Assembly (NCBI RefSeq): GCF_014836675.1
Contig: NZ_JACSQK010000003.1
Location: 62,001-126,000, forward strand
Direction of reading: 5' to 3'
Origin: Comamonas avium
Lineage (GTDB): Bacteria; Pseudomonadota; Gammaproteobacteria; Burkholderiales; Burkholderiaceae_C
Length of the DNA: 64,000 nt
Part shown: positions 36,033-44,875 of the stretch, piece after piece
Position numbering within the stretch: the first letter of the stretch is position 1
Layout of the letters: each line of letters opens with the position of its first letter
The notes under the pieces: model-generated
Seen by the model: the letters and a program-made list of their open reading frames with translations, nothing else
The model's database searches: none
What the model was told of the DNA's origin: nothing
Position numbers and translations under genes: made by a program

Positions 36033-37529
36033 CTAGTGCGCCGTGGTCTGGCGCACGGCGCGCTCCCAGCGCTCCATCAGTTCATCAGCCCGGGATTTGT
36101 CCAGCGTGGGCACAAAGCGGCGCTCGGCCTTCCACAGCGCCGACAGCTCATCGGTGCTTTGGTAAACACCGCTGGACAGGCCCGCCAGATACGCTGCACC
36201 CAGTGCGGTGGTTTCCACGCAGGCGGGGCGCACCACGGGAATGCCCAGCAAGTCCGCCTGAAACTGCATCAGCAGGTTGTTCACGCAGGCACCGCCGTCT
36301 ACGCGCAGCTCGCTGACGGCTGCGCCGCCGTTGGCAACCGCATCGCGGCTCATGGCCAGCAGCAGGGCCGCGCTTTGGTAGGCAATCGACTCCAGCGCGG
36401 CGCGGGCAATGTGGGCAATGGTGCTGCCGCGGGTCAGGCCGGTAATGGAGCCGCGGGCATCGGGCTCCCAGTACGGCGCACCCAGACCTGTGAAGGCAGG
36501 CACCAGCATGACGCCGCCGCTGTCTGGCACGCTTTCGGCCAGTTGCTGCACCTGTCCGCTGTGCTCGATGGCCTGCAGGCCGTCGCGCAGCCACTGCACC
36601 ACGGCACCGCCCACAAACACGCTGCCTTCCAGCGCAAACTGGGGCGCGGGGCCGGGCTGGGCGGCGCTGGTGGTCAGCAAGCCGTTGGCCGAGGTCTGAA
36701 AGTGACCGCCGGTGTGCATCAGCATGAAGCAGCCCGTGCCATAGGTGTTCTTGGCCATGCCTGCCTTGAAGCAGGCCTGACCGAACAGCGCGCTTTGCTG
36801 GTCACCGGCTACGCCGCCGATGTTGATCATGCCGCCCAGCACGTCTTCAGCGGTTTTGCCAAAGTCTGCGGCAGAGGGCAGCACTTCAGGCATCAGGCTG
36901 GCAGGAATGCCCAGCAGCGCCAGCAAGTCGCTGTCCCACTGGTTGGTGTGCACGTTAAACAGCATGGTGCGGCTGGCATTGCTCACATCGGTGACGTGGC
37001 GCTTGCCGCCAGTCAGCTGCCAGATCAGCCAGCTGTCCACGGTGCCAAAGGCCAGCTCGCCACGTTCAGCCGCAGCGCGGGCGCTGGGCACGTTGTCCAG
37101 CAGCCACTTGAGCTTGGTGCCCGAGAAGTAGGCGTCAATGCGCAGGCCGGTCTTTTGCAGGATGGTGTTGCTGTGGCCTGCCTCGCGCAGTTGCTGGCAG
37201 GTGGGCTCGGCGCGGCGGTCTTGCCAGACGATGCCGTGGTGAACGGGCGCGCCCGTTCTGCGGTTCCAGACAATCGTGGTTTCGCGCTGGTTGGTAATGC
37301 CCACCGAGCGAATGTCGCTGGCTTTCAGGCCTGCTTTGGCCAGCGCTTCCTTGGCCGTGGTCAGCTGTGTGCGCCAGATTTCGTGGGGGTCATGTTCTAC
37401 CCAGCCTGGGCGGGGGTAGATCTGCGGGAGCTCCTGCTGTGCCGAGGCCACGATGCGGCCCTGCGTATCAAACACGATGGAGCGGGAGCTGGAAGTGCCT
37501 TGGTCCAAGGCGAGCAGGTAGGTCGTCAT
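36033..37529 (-). CDS. glpK: Glycerol kinase
   Basis: 498 residues from the ATG at 37529. Phosphorylates glycerol to glycerol 3-phosphate with ATP. FGGY-family motifs: [18 protein letters not shown] at the N-terminus, [32 protein letters not shown], and [16 protein letters not shown] three codons upstream is in frame but lacks a better ribosome-binding site. It follows glpR on the same strand but an intrinsic terminator sits in the 60-base gap. Its product feeds GlpD; the substrate is brought by the ABC importer encoded divergently. Confidence 0.97.
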   Translation of the reverse strand: MTTYLLALDQGTSSSRSIVFDTQGRIVASAQQELPQIYPRPGWVEHDPHEIWRTQLTTAKEALAKAGLKASDIRSVGITNQRETTIVWNRRTGAPVHHGIVWQDRRAEPTCQQLREAGHSNTILQKTGLRIDAYFSGTKLKWLLDNVPSARAAAERGELAFGTVDSWLIWQLTGGKRHVTDVSNASRTMLFNVHTNQWDSDLLALLGIPASLMPEVLPSAADFGKTAEDVLGGMINIGGVAGDQQSALFGQACFKAGMAKNTYGTGCFMLMHTGGHFQTSANGLLTTSAAQPGPAPQFALEGSVFVGGAVVQWLRDGLQAIEHSGQVQQLAESVPDSGGVMLVPAFTGLGAPYWEPDARGSITGLTRGSTIAHIARAALESIAYQSAALLLAMSRDAVANGGAAVSELRVDGGACVNNLLMQFQADLLGIPVVRPACVETTALGAAYLAGLSSGVYQSTDELSALWKAERRFVPTLDKSRADELMERWERAVRQTTAH

Positions 37530-37549
37530 AACTGACAAGGATAGGGCAG

Positions 37550-37571
37550 AAAAAAGCGGCCTCAGGCCGCT
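37550..37571 (-). terminator. Intrinsic terminator between glpR and glpK
   Basis: On the minus strand, AGCGGCC-TGA-GGCCGCT (37571 to 37555) is a perfect 7-bp stem with a 3-base loop followed by six T. It lies after the glpR stop and only about 20 bases before the glpK start, so glpK transcription must come from read-through or a promoter within glpR. Confidence 0.8.
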
Positions 37572-37589
37572 GGTGGGAAGGCAGGCTGC

Positions 37590-38354
37590 TTATTGTGCGA
37601 CGATGCACTGCACTTCAGCCTCTTGCAGCAGGCTGGCGAAGTGGGCAGGAGGGGGGGCATCGGTAAATAAGCGGTCAATCTGGTTCAGTTTGGCCAGCTC
37701 CACCATGGCCTGGCGGTCAAATTTGCTGTGGTCTGCGGCCAGCCACACTTCACGCGATTGCTGAATGATGGTTTGCGCCACCTTCACTTCGCGCAAATCA
37801 AAGTCGCGCAGGCTACCGTCTGGTTCCATGGCTGAAATGCCAATGACGGCAATGTCCACCTTGAACTGCCGGATGAAATCTACCGCAGCCTCACCCACAA
37901 TGCCGCGGTCACGCGTGCGCACCACTCCGCCCGCAACAATCACTTCGCAGTCTGCGTTGCTGCTCAGGATGGCGGCCACGTTCAGGTTGTTGGTGATGAC
38001 GCGCAGGCCTTGATGTCGCATCAACGCCTTGGCCACCGCTTCGGTGGTGGTGCCAATGTTCAGAATCAAGGAGCAGCCATTGGGGATGGCCTGCGCAATC
38101 GCCTTGGCAATACGTGTCTTGCCTTCGGCGTGCATGGTCTGGCGGCGCGGGTGGGCAATGTTCTCTACGGTGGCGCTGGGCATGCGTACCCCACCGTGAA
38201 AGCGCACCAGAAGGCCCATTTCTGCCAGCTTTTGAATATCGCGACGCACGGTCTGTAGCGTGACTTCCAGAATTTCTGCCAGTTGCTCAACAGTGGCCGA
38301 TTGCCGCTGTCGAACTTCTTCCAAAAGCTGTAGTTGACGTGGATTTGAGTTCAC
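37590..38354 (-). CDS. glpR: DeoR-family glycerol regulon repressor
   Basis: 254 residues from a GTG start. N-terminal DeoR winged helix (residues 1-57; VEQLAEILEVTLQTVRRDI is the recognition part) and a sugar-phosphate-sensing C-terminal domain with NIGTTTEAVAKAL. GlpR repressors respond to glycerol 3-phosphate. It is divergent from glpS, with candidate operator repeats in the 235-base intergenic region, and the same repeat pattern occurs before glpD. Confidence 0.93.
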   Translation of the reverse strand: MNSNPRQLQLLEEVRQRQSATVEQLAEILEVTLQTVRRDIQKLAEMGLLVRFHGGVRMPSATVENIAHPRRQTMHAEGKTRIAKAIAQAIPNGCSLILNIGTTTEAVAKALMRHQGLRVITNNLNVAAILSSNADCEVIVAGGVVRTRDRGIVGEAAVDFIRQFKVDIAVIGISAMEPDGSLRDFDLREVKVAQTIIQQSREVWLAADHSKFDRQAMVELAKLNQIDRLFTDAPPPAHFASLLQEAEVQCIVAQ

Positions 38355-38424
38355 GGGTTAGAGATCAGGGAGTGAATAAAACCCGCCTTTACATCGCACG
38401 GGGCTGCCAAGCCTGTCATCCTAA

Positions 38425-38458
38425 TTTCGTTTGCCAATGTAGAGCGAATTCAAACGAA
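38425..38458. promoter_or_regulatory. Candidate GlpR operator between glpR and glpS
   Basis: CGAA at 38445-38448 and again at 38455-38458 form a direct repeat with exactly 10-base spacing in AGAGCGAATTCAAACGAAAA. An inverted copy, TTTCGTTT (38425-38432), lies upstream. The same CGAA-N6-CGAA spacing occurs before glpD. DeoR-family proteins commonly use short repeats one helical turn apart. The assignment to GlpR is inference from location. Confidence 0.6.
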
Positions 38459-38589
38459 AAGATGTCAGGGTATTTTTCTATATCTGATGGCCTGAAAAGA
38501 ACAAAAATGATCAGAAATCGAAAGATTTCAAGCTTGTTTGGGCGGTAGTGCTTGCGCACTTCATTCATGCGACAGGGCGAGAGGTGCAC

Positions 38590-39690
38590 ATGCAACTGGT
38601 GTTGGAAAACGTAGTGCAGAAAGTCGGAGCGGCCACCTGGCTGTATCCGATGAGCCTGTCATTGCAAAGCAACGTGGTGACCGTGCTCCTGGGTGCCACA
38701 CAGGCTGGCAAGACCAGTCTGATGCGCATCATGGCGGGTCTGGACACGCCCACCGAAGGGCGTGTGTGGGTAGACGGCCAGGACGTCACAGGCATGCCGG
38801 TGCGCCAGCGCAACGTGGCCATGGTGTACCAGCAATTTATCAACTACCCGTCCATGACGGTGGCACAAAACATTGCCTCACCGCTCAAGCTGCGCGGGGA
38901 TACAGACATTGCCCACAAGGTGCACAGCCTGGCACAGCGGCTGCACATTGAACCCTTCTTGGATCGATTGCCCGCAGAGCTTTCAGGCGGTCAGCAGCAG
39001 CGCGTAGCCCTGGCACGCGCCTTGGCCAAAGATGCCCCCTTGATGCTTCTGGACGAACCGCTGGTCAATCTGGACTACAAGCTGCGCGAGGGCCTGCGCG
39101 ATGAATTGACGCAGCTGTTTGAGGCAGGCCGCTCTACGGTGGTGTATGCCACCACCGAACCTGCAGAAGCCCTGATGCTGGGCGGGTACACCGCCGTTTT
39201 GGAGCGGGGAGAGTTGCTGCAGTACGGGCCGACCTCAGAGGTATTTCGTTCCCCTAAATCGCTGCGTGTGGCACGCGCCTTCAGCGATCCGCCCATGAAT
39301 CTGGTGCCAGTTCAGTTACAAGAGGGGGGCGCGCAGATGCGGCTGCCCAATGGGGTGGTGCTTGCCCTGCGCCAGCCTGTAGCGACTGCGGACGCAGCGG
39401 CCGTACTCGGCGTGCGTGCCAGCGCACTGACGCTGCAGGCACAGCCGGGCAGCGTGGAAGTGCGCGGGCAGGTGCATCTGGCCGAAATTTCAGGCTCTGA
39501 CACGTTTGTGCATGTGCAGCTGCCGTGGGGCGATTGGGTGGTACAGCTTACGGGGGTGCACAAAGTGCCGTTGAATGCGCCGATCAGCGTGTATCTGATG
39601 CCAGACGCGTGTTACGTATTTGACAGCGAGCGTGCGGCTGATCAGGGCGGTGCCTTGCTGCAACTGCCAGCGCACGCGCAGGGAGGCTGA
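38590..39690 (+). CDS. glpS: Glycerol ABC transporter ATP-binding protein GlpS
   Basis: 366 residues from the ATG at 38590. CUT1/MalK-like ATPase of the glycerol importer first described in Rhizobium. Walker A GATQAGKT is at 35-42, the signature LSGGQQQR is intact at 131-138 and Walker B LMLLDE at 151-156. The switch-histidine region reads VVYATTEPAEAL, with Thr189 where MalK-type proteins have His. The C-terminal 120 residues form the regulatory OB-like domain. With GlpT, which has the opposite defect, it probably forms a heterodimer with one working ATP site. glpT begins 3 bases after its stop. Confidence 0.9.
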   Translation: MQLVLENVVQKVGAATWLYPMSLSLQSNVVTVLLGATQAGKTSLMRIMAGLDTPTEGRVWVDGQDVTGMPVRQRNVAMVYQQFINYPSMTVAQNIASPLKLRGDTDIAHKVHSLAQRLHIEPFLDRLPAELSGGQQQRVALARALAKDAPLMLLDEPLVNLDYKLREGLRDELTQLFEAGRSTVVYATTEPAEALMLGGYTAVLERGELLQYGPTSEVFRSPKSLRVARAFSDPPMNLVPVQLQEGGAQMRLPNGVVLALRQPVATADAAAVLGVRASALTLQAQPGSVEVRGQVHLAEISGSDTFVHVQLPWGDWVVQLTGVHKVPLNAPISVYLMPDACYVFDSERAADQGGALLQLPAHAQGG

Positions 39691-39693
39691 ACC

Positions 39694-40779
39694 ATGGCAC
39701 GCATTACCCTGGACCTGGCCCATGCCTACCGCCCTAAGCCTGAGCAAGACAGTGACTACGCCTTGCTGCCCATGCGCATGGAGTTTGCCGACGGCGGTGC
39801 CTACGCTTTGCTGGGCCCCTCGGGGTGCGGCAAGACAACGTTGCTCAACATCATGTCGGGCCTGGTCAAGCCCTCTCACGGCTCGGTGCTGTTTGATGGG
39901 CAGGACGTCACTGTGCGCACGCCACAGCAGCGCAATATTGCGCAAGTGTTTCAGTTCCCGGTGATCTACGACACGATGACGGTGGCTGAAAACTTGGCTT
40001 TCCCTTTGCGCAATCGCCATGTGCCAGAGGCGCAGATCAGGGAGCGTGTGGGTGTCATTGCCGAAATGCTGGAGATGAGTGGCCAGCTCAACCAGCGCGC
40101 AGCAGGTTTGGCGGCGGACGCCAAGCAAAAAATCTCGTTGGGCAGAGGCTTGGTGCGCCCTGATGTCGCTGCGGTGCTGTTTGATGAACCTCTGACCGTG
40201 ATTGACCCGCATTTGAAGTGGCAGTTGCGCCGCAAGCTCAAGCAGATTCACCATGAACTGAAACTAACCCTGATCTACGTGACCCACGATCAGGTAGAGG
40301 CTTTGACGTTTGCGGATCACGTGGTCGTGATGTCGCGCGGCAAGATGGTGCAGGTGGGCTCGCCTGAAGAGCTGTTTGAGCGCCCCCAGCATGCTTTTGT
40401 GGGGCATTTCATTGGCTCGCCAGGCATGAACTTTGTACCCCTGGAGCAGCGCGACGGTGCGCTGTATATCGCCGGGCAGCAGGTGACGGCGCCGCCTGGG
40501 TTGTCTGCGGCGGCCACTGCAGCGCAGACACTGCAGCTGGGGATTCGTCCGGAGTATGTGCAACTGGTGGCGCCTCACTCTTTGGGTGCCTGGCCGGCAC
40601 AAGTGGTGCGAGTGCAGGATGTGGGAACGCACAGTCTGCTGACTGCCGTGATGGCAGGCAGCGCATTGAAAGTGCGCCTGCCAGCAGACAGGGCCACACC
40701 GGCATTGCACGAGACGGTGTGGCTGCAGCTGACTGGGCCACACACCTGCTTTTATCGCAACGAGGAGTTGCAGGCATGA
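39694..40779 (+). CDS. glpT: Glycerol ABC transporter ATP-binding protein GlpT
   Basis: 361 residues. The second ATPase of the importer; the name should not be confused with the E. coli glycerol-3-phosphate antiporter GlpT. Walker A GPSGCGKT at 41-48, Walker B VLFDE at 161-165 and switch His198 in YVTHDQVEAL are normal. The ABC signature is replaced: LAADAKQK (139-146) stands where LSGGQRQR is expected, and the D-loop reads TVIDP. This degenerate half complements GlpS. A C-terminal regulatory domain is present. The stop overlaps glpP as ATGA. Confidence 0.9.
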   Translation: MARITLDLAHAYRPKPEQDSDYALLPMRMEFADGGAYALLGPSGCGKTTLLNIMSGLVKPSHGSVLFDGQDVTVRTPQQRNIAQVFQFPVIYDTMTVAENLAFPLRNRHVPEAQIRERVGVIAEMLEMSGQLNQRAAGLAADAKQKISLGRGLVRPDVAAVLFDEPLTVIDPHLKWQLRRKLKQIHHELKLTLIYVTHDQVEALTFADHVVVMSRGKMVQVGSPEELFERPQHAFVGHFIGSPGMNFVPLEQRDGALYIAGQQVTAPPGLSAAATAAQTLQLGIRPEYVQLVAPHSLGAWPAQVVRVQDVGTHSLLTAVMAGSALKVRLPADRATPALHETVWLQLTGPHTCFYRNEELQA

Positions 40780-41669
40780 GTACCACCAACAAGCCACTCA
40801 ATCAGCGTGCCTGGTTGCTGATTTTGCCTGTCATGCTGTGCGTGGCGTTCTCGGCCATCTTGCCTTTGATGACGGTGGTGAACTATTCGGTGCAGGACAT
40901 CATCAGCCCCGAGCGGCGCGTGTTTGTGGGGACCGAATGGTTTGCCATGGTGATGCGTGACCAAGAGCTGCACAGTGCGTTGTACCGGCAAATCGTGTTT
41001 TCTCTGTCGGTGTTGCTGGTGGAAGTTCCGCTGGGCATTGCGCTGGCGCTGTCCATGCCGGAAAAAGGCTGGAAAGCCTCGGCAGTGCTGGTGCTGATTG
41101 CACTGTCACTGCTGATCCCGTGGAACGTGGTGGGCACGATCTGGCAGATCTATGGTCGCTCCGACATTGGCTTGCTGGGTGCAGCGCTCAACGGCATGGG
41201 CATTGATTACAGCTATACCGGCAACGCCATGGATGCCTGGATCACCGTCTTGGTGATGGATGTCTGGCACTGGACGCCTCTGGTGGCTCTGCTGTGCTAT
41301 GCCGGTTTGCGCTCCATCCCCGATGCGTATTACCAGGCTGCCAGCATTGATGGCGCGAGCAAGTGGGCGGTGTTTCGCTTCATTCAGCTGCCCAAGCTGC
41401 GCGGCGTGCTCATGATTGCGGTTCTGCTGCGGTTTATGGACAGTTTCATGATCTACACAGAGCCCTTTGTGCTGACAGGTGGTGGCCCAGGCAATGCCAC
41501 CACTTTTTTGAGCCAGTACCTCACGCAAAAGGCCGTGGGCCAGTTTGACCTGGGGCCTGCAGCGGCGTTCTCGCTGATTTATTTCCTCATCATCTTGCTG
41601 CTTTGCTTCATCCTCTATAACTGGATGCAGCGCGTGGGCACGGGTGACGCAGAGGTCAAACATGACTGA
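40776..41669 (+). CDS. glpP: Glycerol ABC transporter permease GlpP
   Basis: 297 residues from the ATG at 40776, with six membrane segments and the MalF-type coupling motif region YYQAASIDGASKWAVFRFIQLP, of which EAA-loop residues AASIDGAS are clear. It forms the channel with GlpQ in the inner membrane. The upstream extension of the frame to 40719 lies inside glpT and is rejected. It overlaps glpT by ATGA and glpQ by 8 bases. Confidence 0.93.
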   Translation: MSTTNKPLNQRAWLLILPVMLCVAFSAILPLMTVVNYSVQDIISPERRVFVGTEWFAMVMRDQELHSALYRQIVFSLSVLLVEVPLGIALALSMPEKGWKASAVLVLIALSLLIPWNVVGTIWQIYGRSDIGLLGAALNGMGIDYSYTGNAMDAWITVLVMDVWHWTPLVALLCYAGLRSIPDAYYQAASIDGASKWAVFRFIQLPKLRGVLMIAVLLRFMDSFMIYTEPFVLTGGGPGNATTFLSQYLTQKAVGQFDLGPAAAFSLIYFLIILLLCFILYNWMQRVGTGDAEVKHD

Positions 41670-42474
41670 AAAACGCTTCCACAAACGCAGTGTGTTCCTG
41701 TGCCTGTATCTGGTGTTTGCAGTGTTGCCCATCTATTGGATGGTCAACATGAGTTTCAAGACCAATGAAGAAATTGTGTCCAGCTTCACGCTGTGGCCAG
41801 CCAATTTCACCTGGGCCAATTACCACACGATTTTTTCCGATCCGTCCTGGTATTCGGGCTACATCAACAGCCTGATTTACGTGGCCATCAACATGGTGAT
41901 TTCGCTGACCGTGGCTCTGCCCGCCGCCTATGCGTTTTCACGCTACCGGTTTCTGGGTGACAAGCATGTGTTCTTCTGGTTGCTGACCAACCGCATGACG
42001 CCGCCCGCCGTGTTCTTGCTGCCTTTTTTTCAGCTCTACACCACCGTGGGCTTGATGGATACGCACATTGCGGTGGCGCTGGCGCACTTGCTGTTTAACG
42101 TGCCGCTGGCGGTATGGATCTTGGAAGGCTTCATGAGCGGTATCCCCCGTGAAATTGATGAGACCGCCTACATCGATGGCTACAGCTTTCCGCGTTTTTT
42201 CCTCACGATCTTCCTGCCGCTGATTAAGTCGGGTGTGGGTGTGGCTGCGTTCTTTTGCTTCATGTTCAGCTGGGTGGAGCTGCTGCTGGCGCGCACGCTG
42301 ACCAGCGTGAATGCCAAGCCTATTGTTGCCACCATGACGCGCACGGTCAGTGCTTCGGGGATGGACTGGGCAACGCTGGCTGCAGCCGGGGTACTCACCA
42401 TCATTCCGGGAGCCATCGTGATTTGGTTTGTGCGCCATTACATCGCCAAAGGCTTTGCGATGGGGCGCGTCTAA
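41662..42474 (+). CDS. glpQ: Glycerol ABC transporter permease GlpQ
   Basis: 270 residues from the ATG at 41662, six membrane segments, MalG-like. The EAA loop is DETAYIDGYSFPRFFLTIFLP (core ETAYIDGYS). It pairs with GlpP. The symbol follows the rhizobial glycerol transporter and is unrelated to the E. coli GlpQ phosphodiesterase. The gene overlaps glpP and is followed by glpU after 13 bases. Confidence 0.93.
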   Translation: MTEKRFHKRSVFLCLYLVFAVLPIYWMVNMSFKTNEEIVSSFTLWPANFTWANYHTIFSDPSWYSGYINSLIYVAINMVISLTVALPAAYAFSRYRFLGDKHVFFWLLTNRMTPPAVFLLPFFQLYTTVGLMDTHIAVALAHLLFNVPLAVWILEGFMSGIPREIDETAYIDGYSFPRFFLTIFLPLIKSGVGVAAFFCFMFSWVELLLARTLTSVNAKPIVATMTRTVSASGMDWATLAAAGVLTIIPGAIVIWFVRHYIAKGFAMGRV

Positions 42475-42487
42475 CAGGAGAGATGTG

Positions 42488-42796
42488 ATGCTCAGCTGGA
42501 TGGCATGGACGACGCCTGTCGCAATCTTCTTTACATGCATTGCGCTGATGCTGGCGGGCATGACGGTATGGGAGATTCGCAGCCCTTCGGTGCAGCGCAA
42601 GGGCTGGCTGCCTATGGAGACGACACGTGGAGATCGTCTTTTTGTAGGTTTGCTGCTGGCCGCGTATGTGAATTTAATCTGGCTGGGGCTGGGTGAAAAA
42701 ATGGCCCAGTGGCTGTCCTTGGAGCAAGAGCCTTCGGTGTGGATCAGCTTTGTGCTGTCCATGCTGTTGCTGGGGCTGGTGATGCGCAAGGGTTAA
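42488..42796 (+). CDS. glpU: Small membrane protein GlpU (DUF2160 type)
   Basis: 102 residues from the ATG at 42488, preceded by AGGAGA. Three hydrophobic segments: about 8-28, 49-65 and 83-97. The sequence matches the small DUF2160-like protein found in glpSTPQUV operons, between the second permease and the binding protein. Its role in glycerol uptake is unknown. The 129-base gap to glpV has no gene. Confidence 0.82.
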   Translation: MLSWMAWTTPVAIFFTCIALMLAGMTVWEIRSPSVQRKGWLPMETTRGDRLFVGLLLAAYVNLIWLGLGEKMAQWLSLEQEPSVWISFVLSMLLLGLVMRKG

Positions 42797-42925
42797 GGCG
42801 GCAGGTGCGGCGGTACCCGCGAATGCATGGGTGCCATGGGGCGAGTGTGTGCTTGGCCTGATCTTCCCCTGTCGGCCAGGTGAACTGTCAGCGGGGACAA
42901 AGCAATATCAAACCAGGAGACAGCT

Positions 42926-44659
42926 ATGAAAGTGCAAGTTCGGGCCATCGCCATTGCCGCCGCGGCGCTGGTAGCTGGTCATGCCGCATGGGCGGGTGAA
43001 GCGGATGCCAAAAAGTGGGTCGATAGCGAGTTTCAGCCCAGTACCTTGAACAAAGACCAGCAGATGGCCGAGATGAAGTGGTTCATCGAAGCGGCCAAAA
43101 AATTGCAGGCCAAAGGGGTCAAAGACATTTCTGTAGTTTCGGAGACGATCACAACCCACGAATACGAAAGTAAAACGCTGGCCAAAGCCTTCTCGGAGAT
43201 CACAGGTATCAAAGTCACGCACGACTTGATTCAAGAGGGCGACGTGGTGGAGAAGCTGCAAACCTCGATGCAGTCAGGCAAAAGTATTTACGACGGCTGG
43301 ATTTCTGATTCGGATCTGATCGGTACGCATTATCGATACGGAAAAATCCTGAATCTGTCGGACTACATGGGCGGCGCAGGCAAGGAGTGGACCAATCCGG
43401 GGCTGGATCTGAAGGACTTTATTGGTATCAGCTTCACCACGGCCCCTGATGGCAAGGTCTATCAGTTGCCAGACCAGCAGTTTGCCAACCTGTACTGGTT
43501 CCGCGCTGACCTGTTTGAGCGTGCCGATCTGAAGCAAAAATTCAAAGCGAAATATGGCTATGACCTCGGTGTTCCACTCAATTGGAGTGCCTACGAAGAC
43601 ATCGCGGAATTTTTCACCAACGATGTGAAAACCATCGATGGCAAGCCCATCTATGGCCACATGGATTACGGCAAGAAAGACCCATCGCTGGGCTGGCGCT
43701 TTACCGATGCGTGGCTGTCCATGGCGGGTGCGGCAGACAAAGGCATACCCAACGGTATGCCCGTGGATGAATGGGGCATTCGGGTAGCAGACGACAAGTG
43801 CACCCCTGTGGGGGCTTCCGTCTCGCGTGGTGGTGCTACCAATTCACCTGCAGCGGTATTTGCGTTGACCAAATACGTCGACTGGATGAAGAAATACGCG
43901 CCCAAGGAAGCCATGGGCATGACTTTTGGCGAGTCGGGCCCGGTTCCCGCGCAAGGCCATATTGCCCAGCAGATCTTTTGGTACACGGGCTTTACGGCCG
44001 ACATGACCAAGCCCGGCTTGCCCGTAGTGAATGCCGATGGCTCGCCCAAGTGGCGCATGGCTCCAGGCCCCAACGGCCCGTACTGGAAGCAGGGCATGCA
44101 AAACGGCTATCAGGATGTGGGCAGCTGGACTTTCTTTAAAGACCACAACCCCGATCGTCTGGCCGCCGCCTGGTTGTACGCGCAGTTTGTGACAGCCAAG
44201 ACCACCAGCCTGAAAAAGACCATCGTCGGCTTAACGCCCATCCGCGAATCCGACATCCAGTCCAAGGCCATGAGCGATATGGCTCCCAAGCTGGGCGGTC
44301 TGGTGGAGTTCTATCGCAGCCCAGCGCGTGTGGCCTGGACGCCCACAGGCAACAACGTGCCTGATTACCCCAAGCTGGCACAGCTGTGGTGGAAGAACGT
44401 GGCGCAGGCCGTGACGGGGGAGAAAACACCGCAGGTAGCGATGGATACCCTGGCTGAAGAAATGGACCAGGTCATGGCTCGTTTGCAGCGTGCCGGTATG
44501 ACCCATTGCGCACCCAAGCTCAATCCCAAAAGCGACCCTGGCAAATGGCTGAGCGATGCGCATGCACCGTGGAAGAAGCTGGCCAATGAAAAGCCCAAAG
44601 GGGAAACCATCGCCTATGACAGCTTGCTCAATGCGTGGAAGAACGGCAAGGCGCGTTGA
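42926..44659 (+). CDS. glpV: Glycerol ABC transporter substrate-binding protein GlpV
   Basis: 577 residues with a signal peptide ending near AAWA (residue 23). It belongs to the large family 1 extracellular solute-binding proteins; the length is normal for GlpV-type glycerol-binding proteins. ATG is preceded by AGGAGA. It captures glycerol in the periplasm for GlpPQ-ST. Separate spacing from glpU and a strong ribosome-binding site suggest high expression. A terminator follows. Confidence 0.92.
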   Translation: MKVQVRAIAIAAAALVAGHAAWAGEADAKKWVDSEFQPSTLNKDQQMAEMKWFIEAAKKLQAKGVKDISVVSETITTHEYESKTLAKAFSEITGIKVTHDLIQEGDVVEKLQTSMQSGKSIYDGWISDSDLIGTHYRYGKILNLSDYMGGAGKEWTNPGLDLKDFIGISFTTAPDGKVYQLPDQQFANLYWFRADLFERADLKQKFKAKYGYDLGVPLNWSAYEDIAEFFTNDVKTIDGKPIYGHMDYGKKDPSLGWRFTDAWLSMAGAADKGIPNGMPVDEWGIRVADDKCTPVGASVSRGGATNSPAAVFALTKYVDWMKKYAPKEAMGMTFGESGPVPAQGHIAQQIFWYTGFTADMTKPGLPVVNADGSPKWRMAPGPNGPYWKQGMQNGYQDVGSWTFFKDHNPDRLAAAWLYAQFVTAKTTSLKKTIVGLTPIRESDIQSKAMSDMAPKLGGLVEFYRSPARVAWTPTGNNVPDYPKLAQLWWKNVAQAVTGEKTPQVAMDTLAEEMDQVMARLQRAGMTHCAPKLNPKSDPGKWLSDAHAPWKKLANEKPKGETIAYDSLLNAWKNGKAR

Positions 44660-44684
44660 GTTGCTGTGAGCAGGTAGGACAATC

Positions 44685-44717
44685 AAGAGCAAGCGGCATG
44701 GGCTGCTTGCTCTTTTT
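44685..44717 (+). terminator. Intrinsic terminator after glpV
   Basis: 10-bp stem AAGAGCAAGC (44685-44694) / GCTTGCTCTT (44705-44714) with a 10-base loop and a run of five T in total (44713-44717). It separates the transporter operon from glpD. Confidence 0.88.
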
Positions 44718-44745
44718 CGCTGGATGCAGCTGGATTTGATCAATT

Positions 44746-44793
44746 TCGCGCATAAATTAACTTAATCGCGCACAAAAAACGAAAAAGAGCGAA
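44746..44793 (+). promoter_or_regulatory. Candidate GlpR operator region before glpD
   Basis: CGAA at 44780-44783 and 44790-44793 form the same 10-base-spaced direct repeat seen before glpS (AACGAAAAAGAGCGAAAA). Upstream, TCGCGCA occurs twice exactly 20 bases apart (44746-44752 and 44766-44772), two helical turns. glpD therefore has its own regulated promoter region after the glpV terminator. Confidence 0.6.
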
Positions 44794-44875
44794 AATGCAC
44801 ACTGGTTATCTGTGCTCTATCGCTCGCTGTTCGAGCTGAAAGCGGGTGGAGCGGTGCATCCACGAGGCGTTGCCC

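Noticed and set aside
36036..37535. 499-codon plus-strand frame opposite glpK
   Set aside because: Exact antisense of glycerol kinase, which has all its family motifs; low-complexity Gly/His/Gln composition.
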